NCBI GenBank assembly: GCA_028583605.1
Contig: CM053331.1
Location: 7,378,091-7,442,090, forward strand
DNA length: 64,000 bases
DNA from: Dastarcus helophoroides
Lineage: Eukaryota; Arthropoda; Insecta; Coleoptera; Bothrideridae
Direction: 5' to 3'
Position 1 is the first letter of the stretch. Each line of letters starts with the position of its first letter. A program made the position numbers and the translations under genes. Shown here in pieces: positions 1 to 10,669 of this stretch. The notes under the pieces are model-generated. The model saw only the letters and a program-made list of their open reading frames with translations, was not told the DNA's origin and did not search any database.

Positions 1-829
1 ATTTTGTTGACCAGTGCAGTTTTTAAAGAATTTGTAACTGAGAAAAAAGTCCAAAACTCGAAAGAGAATCGAAAGACAAAATTTTGAGAAAGTCTTTTTG
101 AAAGTCTAAGTGATGGATGGAAATATTAAAAAAAGTAACAATTTTTAAACATCAAAATTTTCAAAAATCAAAATTAAAAAAAAATGTCAAATTTTTATTC
201 AAAAATGACCAATTTTCACACAAAACTTAAGGCAAAAAGTTTCAAAATAAGTCAACATTTTTAGAAAAAATCCGAAATTTTTATGTTTCAATTTTCAAGT
301 CAACTTTATGAAAAAGTTGAAGTTTTGAAAATATCAAAAAATTTCAATAAGTTTCTTAAAAAAAGTCGTAATATTTAAGGAGTCCAATTTTTTAAAAAAG
401 TATTTTTCAAAAAGTCAAAATGTTGAAAAAAGTCGTATATTTAAAAAACTCGGAAATTTAAAGAAAAAGGTCACATTCACGAAAAAATAAAATTCCTAGT
501 AAAAATCGATATTTTCTAAAAAAAACTCTAATTTTTCATAAAAAGTCAAAAACTGGGAAAATTCAAGAAAAATTATCACTTGAAAAAAATAAATTTTTAA
601 AAACGAGCAAATAAGTCGAACTTTTGAAAAAAACAAAAAGTGTAAAATTTTGCTTTTTTTCAAAATTCTGAAATAAATCAAAATTTCGAAAAAGGTGACA
701 TCTTGAAACGTAAAAATTTTCAAAGTATGCAGTTTTAAGAAATAATCGAAAAAGTGGAAATTTCGAAAAAATCGAACTTTTAAAAAATAGTCGAGAATTA
801 GAAAAAGAAAAAAATTTCATTTTTTTTAT

Positions 830-1051
830 CCTTGGTTATCTTCAAAAATTGAAATACAAATCTTGTCCCCTGAAACCAAGAAAGATAAGAAAACACAACA
901 AAGATTGCTCTAACGCTTTTCGATCGCCAAGCTATCATCTTCAGAGAGATACCAGAATACAAATCTTGTCCCCTGAAACCAAGAAAAATAAGAAAACACA
1001 ACAAAGATTGCTCTAACGCGTTTCGATAGCCAAGCTATTTGTGTTTCAATT
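830..1051 (-). mobile_element. Hammerhead-ribozyme element, head-to-tail dimer
   Basis: Read on the minus strand, the unit carries CTGAAGA, a stem-loop, GAAA, then GCGTTAGAGC and a body with GGTTTCAGGGGACAAG. Two copies lie head to tail: the predicted cleavage points are near 912/911 and 1015/1014, about 103 nt apart. The second copy has lost its CTGAAGA half. The conserved phrase TTGGTTATCTTCAAAAATTG marks one edge. The element is absent from the paralogous sequence at 2570-2830, which supports insertion. Assignment to a retrozyme-like or Penelope-associated family is inference. Confidence 0.65.
907..951 (-). ncRNA. Hammerhead ribozyme-like motif (family copy, slightly decayed)
   Basis: Minus strand: stem I strand TCTCT, core CTGAAGA, stem II GATAGC/GCGATC with one mismatch, core GAAA, then AGCGTT, then AGAG, which pairs with CTCT to close stem I. 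The short helix III is damaged compared with the palindrome ACGCGT in better copies. One extra nucleotide sits between CTGAAGA and stem II, as in all copies of this family. Confidence 0.55.
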
Positions 1052-2859
1052 TAAAAAAAATTACATAACATCTACAAATGAAAAATTTTAAAAAAAGCGA
1101 AATTATCAAAGGTCAACATTTTCAAATAAAATAGGAAGTTCTTAAAAAATAGTTGAAGTTTTTAAAAAATGGTTGAAATTTTTATTCTTAATTTTTTTAA
1201 CAAAATTCGAAAATTTAAAAAGTAGTTGAGTTCTTACAAATAAATTTATCAAAATCGAAATTTTGTAACATTTGTAACACATTTTAAAAATATTTGAATT
1301 ATTCAAAAGGGAGCAATATTTTCATAAAATCGGTAATGACAAAATTTCGAACAGAAATTAGATTTGTAAAAGTTGAAATTATGAAATCAAAATTTTTAAG
1401 AGGCGAGATTTTCAAAGAATCTGAATTTAGGACAGAAGTCAAAAATCCCAAAAATCCATATTTTTAAAGGTCGATTTTTTAAAAATAAAAATAAGCCATT
1501 CTTCAAAAGTTGGAATTATCAAAAAAGTCAAAATTTCGGAAAAGGGTCGAAACTCTGATTTGCAAAAGAAACAAATATCGAAATATTCATTTTCATTTGA
1601 AATTAATAATATCAACTATTTAAAGGATCAAAAATGTTTAAAATAAGTCAAAATTTTTATAAAAAGTCGAAATTTAAAAAGAAATAAAATAAATATAAAT
1701 TCTGAAAAAAATTTAACTTGAAAGCGCAGAAACTTTCAAAGAAAGTTGGAGATTTAAAAGGTCAAATTTATTTACAAAATTCAAAAATCTCAACAAAGTA
1801 AAATCTTTAAAAGACCGGTTTTTTAGGTCGAAATTTTGAAGAGTCAAGACTTCGACAAATCGAAATTTATAAGAAATTCGAAGTACTCAAAAAGATCGAA
1901 AATTCTGGAAGAAATGTCAAAATTGGGAAGTTAAAATTTTTAAAAAAGTTGAAATTTCGAATTCAAACTTTTTAAAAGTTGAAATTTTCAAAAAATCCAA
2001 ATTTAGAATAAAATCATATTATATATTTCAAGAAATAAACCTATTTTTTACAAAGTAAAAATTTTCAAAAATAAAAAATACATAAAAATAAAAATTCAAC
2101 AAAAAAAGTAGAAAATTTCAAGAAAATGAGTCAAAACTTGAAAAAACCGCAAGAGTCTCAAAAAGATCGGATTTTTAAAAAAAAAAATCAGAACATCTAA
2201 AAAGAAGCAAATTTTCGACATAAAACAAAATGTTGAGAAAAAGTAGAAATTTTGAAAAAATTAAAAGTTTTGAGAAAAACTAGAAATTTTGAAAAAAGCG
2301 ACATTTTGAAAAAATGGAAATTTAGAAAAAGGTGATATTTTGAAGCTTCGAAATTTTCAAAAATGGTCGAAACTTTTAAAAAAGAAGTTGACATTTAAAC
2401 AAAACGAATTTTTCGAAAAATTCGAAATATTCAAAAGGAGCACATTTTCGAAATGGCAATAATTTTTTGAAAAAGTCTGAATTTTAAAGAAAAGTCAAAA
2501 TTTTCAAACAGTTTTTGAAATTTCGTGATCAACTCTTTAAAAAATCAGAATTAAAAATAAAAATCAAAACGCGTAAAATTTTGCTTTTTTTCAAAATTCT
2601 GAAATAAATCAAAATTTCGAAAAAGGTGACATCTTAAAAATTTTCGAAGTGGGGAATTTTAAAAAATTGTCGAAAAAGTGGAATTTTTCAAAAAAATCGA
2701 ACTTTGAAAAAAGGGCGAAAATTTGAAAAAGCAGAAAATTACCTAATATTTACAAATAAAATTAAAAAAAAAGCGAAATTATCAAACGTCAAAATTTTCA
2801 AATAAAGTAGGAAGTTCTTAAAAAAGCAAAAAGGGCAAAAATAAATTATTTTTTCTTAA

Positions 2860-4700
2860 ATTGAGACATTTCTATATATAGGTCGATTTTCTTGAAATTT
2901 TCGACTATTTTTCACTAGTTTTTCTGAAAATTTCGCTATTTTTTAACTTTCGACTTACTTTCAAAATTTCGATTTTTTTTTTAAATCTTGACCATTTATC
3001 ATAATTTGGACATTTTTAAATAATAATAGTAATAATAGCTACTTTGCAGCGCTTTCCATCGCTATGGGAGATAGCATGTATGGACTGCTATTGCTAGGGC
3101 CGAACGGCATACGAGGAAGGCAGTGTGGCCAACACTGCGCTTCAGCCGCCTATTATTACCCCGAGTTACACCCGAGTACTCATTACACCGTAAGGCTGAG
3201 CCGATCTTGGGAACCAGAGCGTTTCTTAAAAACGGGTGGTAAATAAAGCCGCCAGCGTGAATCGAACCCAGCTCTCTTAGTTTGTAGCCCAGTGCCCATA
3301 CCACTGGACCACGGTCCTCTCTTGCGGTATTTTTTCAAAACATAAATTTTATTAAAATTCTGGCCTAAAATTTCAGCCTTTTTACAAAATGTTCGACTTT
3401 GCTTCAAATTTTCAGCTATCAAAAATTTCAACTTTTACCAAAATTGTAACTTTCCAGTATTTCGACTTTTGAAAATTTCGATATATCTGATAATTTTGGC
3501 TTCTTATTTCAATATTACGATTTCGAAAATGTTGCCTTATACTAAAAATTTGACGCAAATTTCCCAAATTTTCAAAATGTAAACTTTTTCAAAATTTCGA
3601 ATAATTTTAAAAACATCTCGATTTTTTCATAATTTTCTTATCTTTTGAATGTGTCGACTTTTTCAAAGTTTTAATATTTTTTTAATTTCGACTCCAAAAT
3701 TTGGTGTTTTTTTCGAAAATCTTTTTTAAAAAAGCTTTTAAATCTGTTGAAAATTTGAAAGTTTTTGAAAATTTTGTCTTATTCTCAAATTTTCAGGCTT
3801 TTTTAATATTTCGTCCATTTTTCAAAATTTTGAAAAATATTAAAAATTCCAACTAATCTTTAATATTCGACTCATTTTTTAAAAATTTTGACCTTTTCTT
3901 AAATCTGGACTTTTTTCAAATTTTCGACTTTTTTTTAAATTCCCACTTTATTGAACATTTCGTTTTTTTTTAATGTTGAAAGTTTTAATAATTTTAGCCG
4001 GTTAATCAAATTAAAAATTTTTTGAAAATTATGAAAATTTTACTCGAAAGTTTTGATTTTTTTAGGTCAGATGTTTCTTACAACTTTTTTTTTAAATTTT
4101 CAACTATTTCGCAAAATTTCGAATTTTTCTAACAATTTTGACCCCGTTGAGAACGTAGACTTCTTTTTTTTTTTTAATTCTGACTCTTTTTAAAAACCTA
4201 TTATTTTTGAAAAGTTTAGTTCGACATTTTTTCAAAATTTAATTTACATTTTTTTTTGAAAATTTCAAATCAAATCTTCAACTTTTTCCAAAATTTTAAA
4301 TTTTAACTTTTTGGATAATTATAAATTTTCTGATAATTTTAACTTCAATATTCGAAGAATTCAGCTTTTATGAAAATTTAACTGAAAATTCTGCAATTTA
4401 TTTGTAAATGTCGATATTTTTCCAAAATTTCGCCTTTTTTCAAATTCCCGAAGTTATTGAAAATGTCGACTTTATCAAAATGTTGACATTTTTTTCAAAC
4501 TACTGAATTCCTTTCTCAAAATCCTAATTTTTTTGGAAATTAAACTTTCTATGAAAATTTCGACACGTTCTAAAATTTCGACTTTTTTTTTAATTTTGAC
4601 CTTTCTGATAATTTAAGCTTTCTTTCAATATTCAATTTTCAAAAAAAATCAGTTTTTTTGAGAATTTGAGTGAAAATTTTTCAATTTTTTAAATCTCAGT
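2860..4700 (-). repeat. T-rich decayed dispersed repeat block (inverse strand bias)
   Basis: T-rich DNA with phrases such as TTTCGACTTTTT, the complement of the bias before 2850. Segments 3430-3710 and 4240-4500 align by eye, phrase by phrase and in the same order, with 42960-43260 and 43800-44120 inside the hAT-like element at 42045-46041. The block is therefore a decayed copy of the same transposon interior rather than a simple repeat. A SINE interrupts it at 3021-3322. No gene is seen. Confidence 0.6.
3021..3322 (-). mobile_element. tRNA-derived SINE
   Basis: Markedly GC-richer than its surroundings. On the minus strand the head has an RNA polymerase III A box (TGGTCCAGTGG, 3301-3311) and a B box (GGGTTCGATTCAC, 3257-3269) spaced 31 bp apart, as in tRNA genes. 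A ~220-bp tRNA-unrelated body follows, ending in an ATT/ATTACT microsatellite tail at 3021-3040. This order (tRNA head, body, short simple tail) is the classic SINE plan. The family cannot be named from sequence alone, and no convincing target duplication was found in the AT-rich flanks. Confidence 0.85.
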
Positions 4701-4711
4701 GTGTGATTTCT

Positions 4712-4798
4712 TATGAAAATACAAATCTTCTTTCCTGAAATCAAGAAAGATTTGTATTTCAATTTTTGAAGATAATCAAGGACTAGCCCGGTCCACTA
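4712..4798 (+). mobile_element. Fragment of the hammerhead-ribozyme element family
   Basis: Contains the family's outer module as a small inverted repeat: ACAAATCTT...CCTGAAATCAAGAAAGA followed by TTTGTATTTCAATTTTTGAA, GATAATCAAGGACTAG and GTCCACT. The ribozyme core is missing. Confidence 0.6.
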
Positions 4799-5042
4799 AT
4801 ACTTTTGAAAATGTTTCAAAATTTCAACTTCTTTACAAGTTTTGACTTAATTTTTGAAATTCTTAACATTTCGTGCAAATTTTAACGTTCTAAGGCAATT
4901 TCGACCTATTACAAACTTTTTTCAAAACTTTCGACATTTTCCAAAACGCCTTTACAGCTGACTTTATGATTAACAAAAGCCTAAACAAAATGCAGTCAAG
5001 GTGATGATTAGTATAGGCAACTAAAAATACAATCTTGTGTTT

Positions 5043-5394
5043 ATTAATTACATAAAAATAGTGTAGCCCACAATTCCCATTTTTAATATCTTAGAGGCTA
5101 AATTTTTTAAAATCCTTTCTTAGTGCTCACTTGCGTATTAAAGAGCACACCTGAGTAAAATTTCATGCCTCTAGACCCACCCTAGAGTGTGGGATGTCTA
5201 TCAGTCAGTGTTAATAGTTTATTAAATAGATATGTTAGTATTAAGAATAAAATGTAAAATGTACTACTCTTATGCTATACAGATGACAGTACTAATAAGA
5301 TGTTGAACATTAGGTATAAGAAATAAAAAGAATATAAAGTTTACGTGTCAGTGATTTCATTATCAATAAATATTAGAAAATTGAACAACTGAAC
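5043..5394 (+). repeat. ~350-bp dispersed repeat, copy 1
   Basis: A mixed-composition block starting ATTACATAAAAATAGTGTAG and ending with TCAATAAATATTAGAAAATTG. A second copy at 7073-7418 keeps the same order of phrases with about 10-15 percent visible differences. The sequence after copy 1 (AACCCTTCAAAAACTTTTAA, from about 5390) reappears at about 6458 and 22345. No coding frame is seen. Identity unknown; probably an internal part of an old transposon. Confidence 0.6.
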
Positions 5395-6794
5395 CCTTCA
5401 AAAACTTTTAAATTTTCAAAAACTAGCATTTTAAAAAATCTAAAATCTAGATATTAACAAATTCTCTGAAAAAGTAGCAATTTTAAAAAACTTCGAAAAA
5501 TAAATTAAATTTTGATTGATTTTAAAAAAATAAAAATTGTACAATGTCCATGTGTCAAAAAGGTGGTAATTTTCAAAAAACTAATTAATTAAGTAATTTT
5601 TAAGAAAGTTCAATTATATTGAAGAATGCTTGAAAATTTCAGAAAAATATTTTTTTTAAATGTCTAGATGTGAATACTATGATCATATTATGTACTCATT
5701 AAACAATAAGTAAATTTTGAAAGGAAAGTAAAGATTTCCGAAAATGTTAAAATTTTCAATAAAAAGTAAAAATTTTCAAAGAAATTAAAATTTTCAAGAA
5801 AAATAAAGAATTTCAAAAATTAAGTCAACATTTTTTAAAAAGTTAAAATTTTGAAATATTTTCAAAGGTAATCACACAACGTTGCAAAAATATATGATAG
5901 GAAGATATAAAAAATTCAAAAACCTAAGATAAAAAAGTCGAAACTTTGGTAAAATTTTTAAGAAAATCAAAAATTTTAAAAAAATAAAAAATTAGAAAAT
6001 CGACACTTTGAAAAACATCAAAGTTATCAAAAAAGTCGAGATTTTAAAAACAAATCGTAATTTTCGAAAAAACTCAAAGTTCCCAAAAAAGGTCGAAAAG
6101 ATAAGAATTTAAATAAAATCGACATTTTTAAAAAAGTAATTTTGAAAACTATTAGATCTTAAAAATTAAAAATCTTGAAAATAAGTCGTAATTTTGAAAC
6201 AACTAAATTATAGAAAAAGGGAAATTTTGAAAAAAGTCGAAAATTGGAAAAATCCAAATCTTTCAAAAACTTTCAATTTTTAAAGACTAAAATTAAAAAT
6301 TTTGAAATTTCAGAAAAGGTTCCGAGAAAAAGTCAAAGTTTTAAAAAGTGATTGGAATTTAAAAAAAGTGAAGACTGCAAAATTTTGATAAAAAAGTGGT
6401 AATTTTGAAACATGAATTTTTACAAAAATGTAAACTTTGAAAAAGATCAAAAATTCGATAAACCCAACCCTTCAAAAACTTTTAAATTTTCAAAAACTAG
6501 CATTTTTAAAAATGCCCAACATATTTCTAAAATCTAGATATTGACAAATTAAAAACTCTGAAAAAGTAGCAATTTTAAAAAACTTCGAAAAATAAATTAA
6601 ATTTTGATTGATTTTAAAAAAATGAAAATTGTACAATGTCCATGTGTCAAAAAGGTGGAAATTTTCAAAAAGGTTAACATGGAAATTTTCCAAAAAGTTA
6701 ACATGGAAATTTTCAAAAAATTTGAAATTTTAAATAAAATTCGAATTTTTCAAAAAAATCTTCAAATTTTGAAATTTCCACAAAGTTATAATTT

Positions 6795-6966
6795 TGGTGG
6801 AACGGACTTATTCTTGGTTATCTTCAAAAATTGATGTACAAATCTATCTATCAGTATCTCTCTGAAGATGAAGGCTTGCCTTTCGAAACGCGTTAGATCG
6901 ACATTTGTTGTATTTTTAAATCTTTCTTGCCTTCAGGAGACAAGATGTGTATATCAATTCTTTAAA
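6795..6966 (+). mobile_element. Hammerhead-ribozyme element, foldback copy
   Basis: Begins GGTGGAACGGACTTATTCTT and carries the outer module in one orientation, then the ribozyme core in the other, then the body ending ACAAGATGTGTATATCAATT. It has both an inverted outer module and a ribozyme core that keeps all key bases. Confidence 0.65.
6857..6898 (+). ncRNA. Hammerhead ribozyme-like motif with intact core
   Basis: CTGAAGA at 6862-6868, stem II AAGGC/GCCTT with loop TT, GAAA at 6885-6888, then the palindrome ACGCGT and a U before the predicted cleavage after 6894. Stem I is short (AGA with TCT). The palindromic helix III is too short to form alone and would favour pairing between two copies, as known for some retroelement hammerheads. 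Activity is not demonstrated. Confidence 0.55.
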
Positions 6967-7072
6967 AGGTCAAAATATTCAAAAGATTAAAATTTTCAAA
7001 TAAAAAAATCGAAATTTTCAACAAAAAAAACCAAATTTTGCAATAGGATTTCAAAAAAAAATCGAAGTGTGT

Positions 7073-7418
7073 ATTAATTACATGAAAATAGTCTAGCCCA
7101 CAATTCCCATTTTTACTATCTTAGCGGCTAAATTTTAAAAAATCCTTTCTTAGTGCTCACTTGCGTATTAAAGCGGACACCTGTGTAAAATTTCATGCTC
7201 CTAAACCCACCCTAGACTGTGCGTTGTATGCCAGTCAGTGTTAACGATTTATTAAATAGGTATGTTAGTATTAAGAATAAAATGTAAAATATGCTACTCT
7301 TATGCTCTAGAGATGACAGATGACAGTACTAATAAGATGTTGAACATTACGTATAATAAATAAAAAGAGTATAAATTCTGTGTCAGTGACTTCATTATCA
7401 ATAATTATTCGAAAATTG
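7073..7418 (+). repeat. ~350-bp dispersed repeat, copy 2
   Basis: Second copy of the repeat at 5043-5394. It runs directly into a hammerhead-family element, so that element seems to have inserted at or near the 3' edge of this copy. Confidence 0.6.
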
Positions 7419-7572
7419 AAATACAAATCTTGTCCCCTGAAACCAAAAAAGAATAAAAAACGCAACAAAGCAACCTCTGTTGTGTTTCTTAATCTTTCTT
7501 GGTTTCAGGGGACAAGATTTGTATTTCAATTTTTGAAGATAACCAAGTACCAGTCCGTTCCACCAAAAAAAA
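7411..7572 (+). mobile_element. Hammerhead-ribozyme family, inverted dimer without core
   Basis: Near-palindromic: TTGAAATACAAATCTTGTCC at the left and its complement (GGACAAGATTTGTATTTCAA) near 7518-7537, with CCTGAAACCAA and TTGGTTTCAGG between. The right side ends CCAGTCCGTTCCACC followed by a run of A, an edge shared with the copies at 17225 and 48089. The ribozyme core itself has been deleted. Confidence 0.6.
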
Positions 7573-7689
7573 AAGAAAAAAAATCGACTCGTTTCCACAT
7601 GACTACAAGCATCCAAACCACAAATATAAAGGAGATAGGTCAATTGGGCTGCATTTATTTTAGAATATTTCCAATATTCTGACTTGTTT

Positions 7690-9280
7690 ACCAGTGTGGA
7701 TTCGAATTACACTACACACTACACATACACTGTTTTTTACTAGTTTCAAGTTTTCACTTCTGTTGGCACTCTTCAGGATGGCCAATTTTTTTCTATAATT
7801 TAAGTTACAATTTCCTAATTAATTTTTTTTTTCTACAAATAGTGATTTATGCTTTTCCAATTTTCAGTTTAAATTCAAACTTAAAAAACTGAAAACAAAC
7901 TAGGAATTTCGATAAAAATACAAATGCTGTGATAAAATAACAAATGCTGCAATACTGAAAGTACATCGTCTGAAAAATAATTTCGTCATACGCTTGTAGC
8001 AGTGCCGGCGATCAATTTCTGAAACTAATTAATATTGATTCATCCTAATGCTCATAAAAATTCAAAAGTAATCAGTTAGATCTCCGGACGCGAAAGCTTC
8101 CAAACTGAATCGAGAAGGGATATTCCGTGCAGATTAGATACTGTGCGACCCAGTTTACCGAAAATCTATCGAAATTTATTTAGTTTCTAGGTTCGCAGTT
8201 CGAGTTTAATTTGTTCTTGTCTTACGGAAGACGATCTTATGTGGGAGCTTCAATATCTCGAGATTTGCTTAACCCAAATTGGAATGCTTGAAACCCACGA
8301 AGAGCTTAGACTCGTTCCCGGTTCTATGTGACGACTGGATCTAACCTTTCTAAGACATGCAATCCGGTAATCCTGTCATATGATGAAATCCTACCGCTTG
8401 ATAACGAGCAAAGTTAAGTCACTAACTTATATTGAGAGGTTCCCCAGAAGGCAATAATACACGTGTTTCGCATCTCGAAGTTCATGTTGTACATCTCGAA
8501 TTGACACCTTAATTCTCTGACAATTCACACTTGAGTAATTTTCATGTTAATATTGCTTGTGACACTTTAAAAGGAAACTTGTTAAAATTAAACAACTTAT
8601 ATTGAAATAGTCTTACAGTTTCTAAGCTTCACATTTCTGAAAATAAAGGCCAAACCACTTTGAGGTGCTTTTGTAGTTCATTAAAAGATATTTCTTTTTT
8701 TTTTGACATAAAATTAAAAACATTCCTTTACTAGCTTGCATACAATTAAGGGAATCCTTCTTCTGCAAATTCATATTGCGATTAATTGAATTTCGAAGAC
8801 GATATCCAAATATCTAGACGCAAGTGCTTTCTATTTAAAAAAAGATCAGCCGAAATAGAGAGAGAGTCCGCCTCGTACAATTAGGATTCTGTACCAATTA
8901 CTACAATGCGCAGTCATTATACTAAATTAAATCCTTTTACTTATGTATGAATTTGAAATTTTATCCGATTTTCTCGTGTTTCAGATATAAACACTTTTTT
9001 CTGCAATCAAAAGTAAATATTTATGGAACTGATAACTGTCTTGATAACATCCCAGATAAAAGGCATTCATTCGCAATAAGTCGATGACTAAGATAGTTTT
9101 GAGATCGATCGGATCGCGCTAAAACTTTCGATTCCAACCGAAATGACTGCGTTACATGCTATTTAATAAACTAGTTCTAACTCCAAAAATATTCCTCTAA
9201 ATGAAATAATGTAACAGACAAATTTGATTTGCATTCTCTTCCTTCAGACAAATCAAGTTTCTTATTTGAACAAATCATTA
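7690..9280. other. Single-copy-like non-coding DNA
   Basis: Ordinary mixed composition without the AAAATTTTCGA phrasing. No long open frame, splice-flanked exon or RNA gene could be supported on either strand. Confidence 0.4.
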
Positions 9281-9288
9281 CTATATGA

Positions 9289-9522
9289 CAGGGCTTCGAA
9301 CCGGAACTGAACCAAAAACCGGAAACCTATAAAAACCGTTATTTTTGTAGGAACGAAAACCGGAACAGAACCGGAAAAAATAACGGTTTATTTCGGTTCG
9401 TTGAATTTGTATGTTCTTAAAATAATTTTTACTTCACCCTAAAGTTTGGGATTTTTTTACAAATTTTCTTTTCAAAATTTTACACAAATTCATGCAACTT
9501 TCATCTCAAAATTACAACTTTA
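9289..9522 (+). mobile_element. 5' end of an outer hAT-like element (copy A)
   Basis: Starts CAGGGCTTCGAACCGGAACT and continues with many GAACCG/CCGGAA/CGGTT subterminal motifs, the same start as the nested element at 9531. It is interrupted at 9530 by that copy and should resume at 14244. Its own right terminus (expected to read CGGTTCGAAGCCCTG) was not found, so it may be decayed or deleted somewhere before about 16850. Confidence 0.6.
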
Positions 9523-10669
9523 TTTTAAAGCAGGGCTTCGAACCGGAACTGAACCGAAACCGAAAACCGAAAAAACCGTTATTTTCGCCGGAACGAAAAC
9601 CGGAACGAAACCGAAAAAATATCGGTTTATTTCGGTTCGTCGAATTTATACACTTAAAATATTTTTTATTTTATACTTAAGATTGGAATTTTTTTTGAAA
9701 TTTCAATTTTTATTTCGAAATTGTACACAATTCCATGCAACTTTCATCTCATCTTCATCTCTCATTTCTGATTAGATTAGATTAGAAACACACAATTTTC
9801 ACATTTTCAACCCAAATAAAAATATTAAGTTTTAACTTGAATCTTTTATCAATATTTTCAACTTTTTCTTGAAATTTGGACTTTTATCTGGAAATGACTC
9901 GAAATTAGAGAAACTCGGTTTTCCTTACAATTTTTTTTGCAAATTCAAGTTTTTCTAGAAATTTTTCTGGAATCTTTTTTTAAAAAATTCTTTCTTTGAC
10001 TTTCAATTTTCTTTTCTTAATTTGATGCCTCTATTTTTTGAAGTTATTAATCACATTTTCGATTTTTTGTAAATTTTTTTCTTTCAAATTCCACTTTGAT
10101 TTTGGTATTTCAATTTTTTTTCGAAAACCCAAATTTAAATTCCTGCTGCCGACTTCCTAAATCTTCCAAAAATTCCAAAATATAATTTTTTCTGAAAATT
10201 TTCGCTAAAAATCTATTCTAAATATGGTAAATTTTTTCACAAATTTCACAAAATTTCGTTTTTAAAATTGAAAATTTGTTGTTGATCTTAAAATTTTAAT
10301 TTTTTCATAGACTATTGAAATTAAGAAATAATTGAAATTACACTTTTTCTGGAATTTTTTACTTTTATTCTTAAAATTTACATTTCCATTAAAAATTTCA
10401 AATTTTTGCTCAAAATGTTAGCAGAAGATAAATTTCAAACGCAAAAGTGCTAACTTGAATTTAAAAATTTTATGTTAATTTTTATTTAGAATATTTATAT
10501 TCAGAATCTCGAAAGAGTATTCAAATTTCAAGAAAAAAAACAACATTTTTGAAAAAGTCTAAATTTTGAGGAAAAACAAACTTAATTTTTGATAAACGAT
10601 TTTTTAAAATTAATCTCAAAATTTCGAGTCCTGCAAATTCCTCTCTTTTAAAATTTGACAATTTTTCAA

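Larger units (their letters stand above)
1..2850 (+). repeat. A-rich decayed dispersed repeat block
   Basis: A-rich DNA built from endlessly varied short phrases of the type AAAAGTCGAAATTTT. No coding region is supported; short open frames here are compositional. It is not random low complexity: the stretch around 640-790 plus 1055-1150 recurs at about 2570-2830 with high similarity, so the block contains old duplicated units. A hammerhead-type element interrupts the first copy at 830-1051. Near 2850 the strand bias flips to T-rich. By resemblance to the interior of the TIR element at 42045-46041, this is probably decayed transposon cargo, which is an inference. Confidence 0.6.
5395..7060 (+). 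repeat. A-rich decayed repeat block
   Basis: Same A-rich family as the start of the window. The stretch 5395-5570 (ending in ACAATGTCCATGTGTC) is repeated at about 6455-6660 and, more diverged, at 22345-22540. The short direct repeat GTTAACATGGAAATTTTC occurs twice near 6675-6710. No gene is seen apart from the embedded element at 6795-6966. Confidence 0.5.

Noticed and set aside
496..2394. Short open frames rich in Phe, Leu, Ile or Lys throughout the AT-rich blocks
   Set aside because: Composition-driven, no homology recognised, present on both strands alike.
3257..3325. A functional tRNA gene
   Set aside because: A and B boxes are present, but the cloverleaf acceptor pairing is poor and the sequence continues into a body and ATT-rich tail, as in a SINE.
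7765..7800. A further hammerhead core (CTGAAGA ... GAAA on the minus strand)
   Set aside because: No complementary stem II lies between the two motifs and the cleavage region does not pair.
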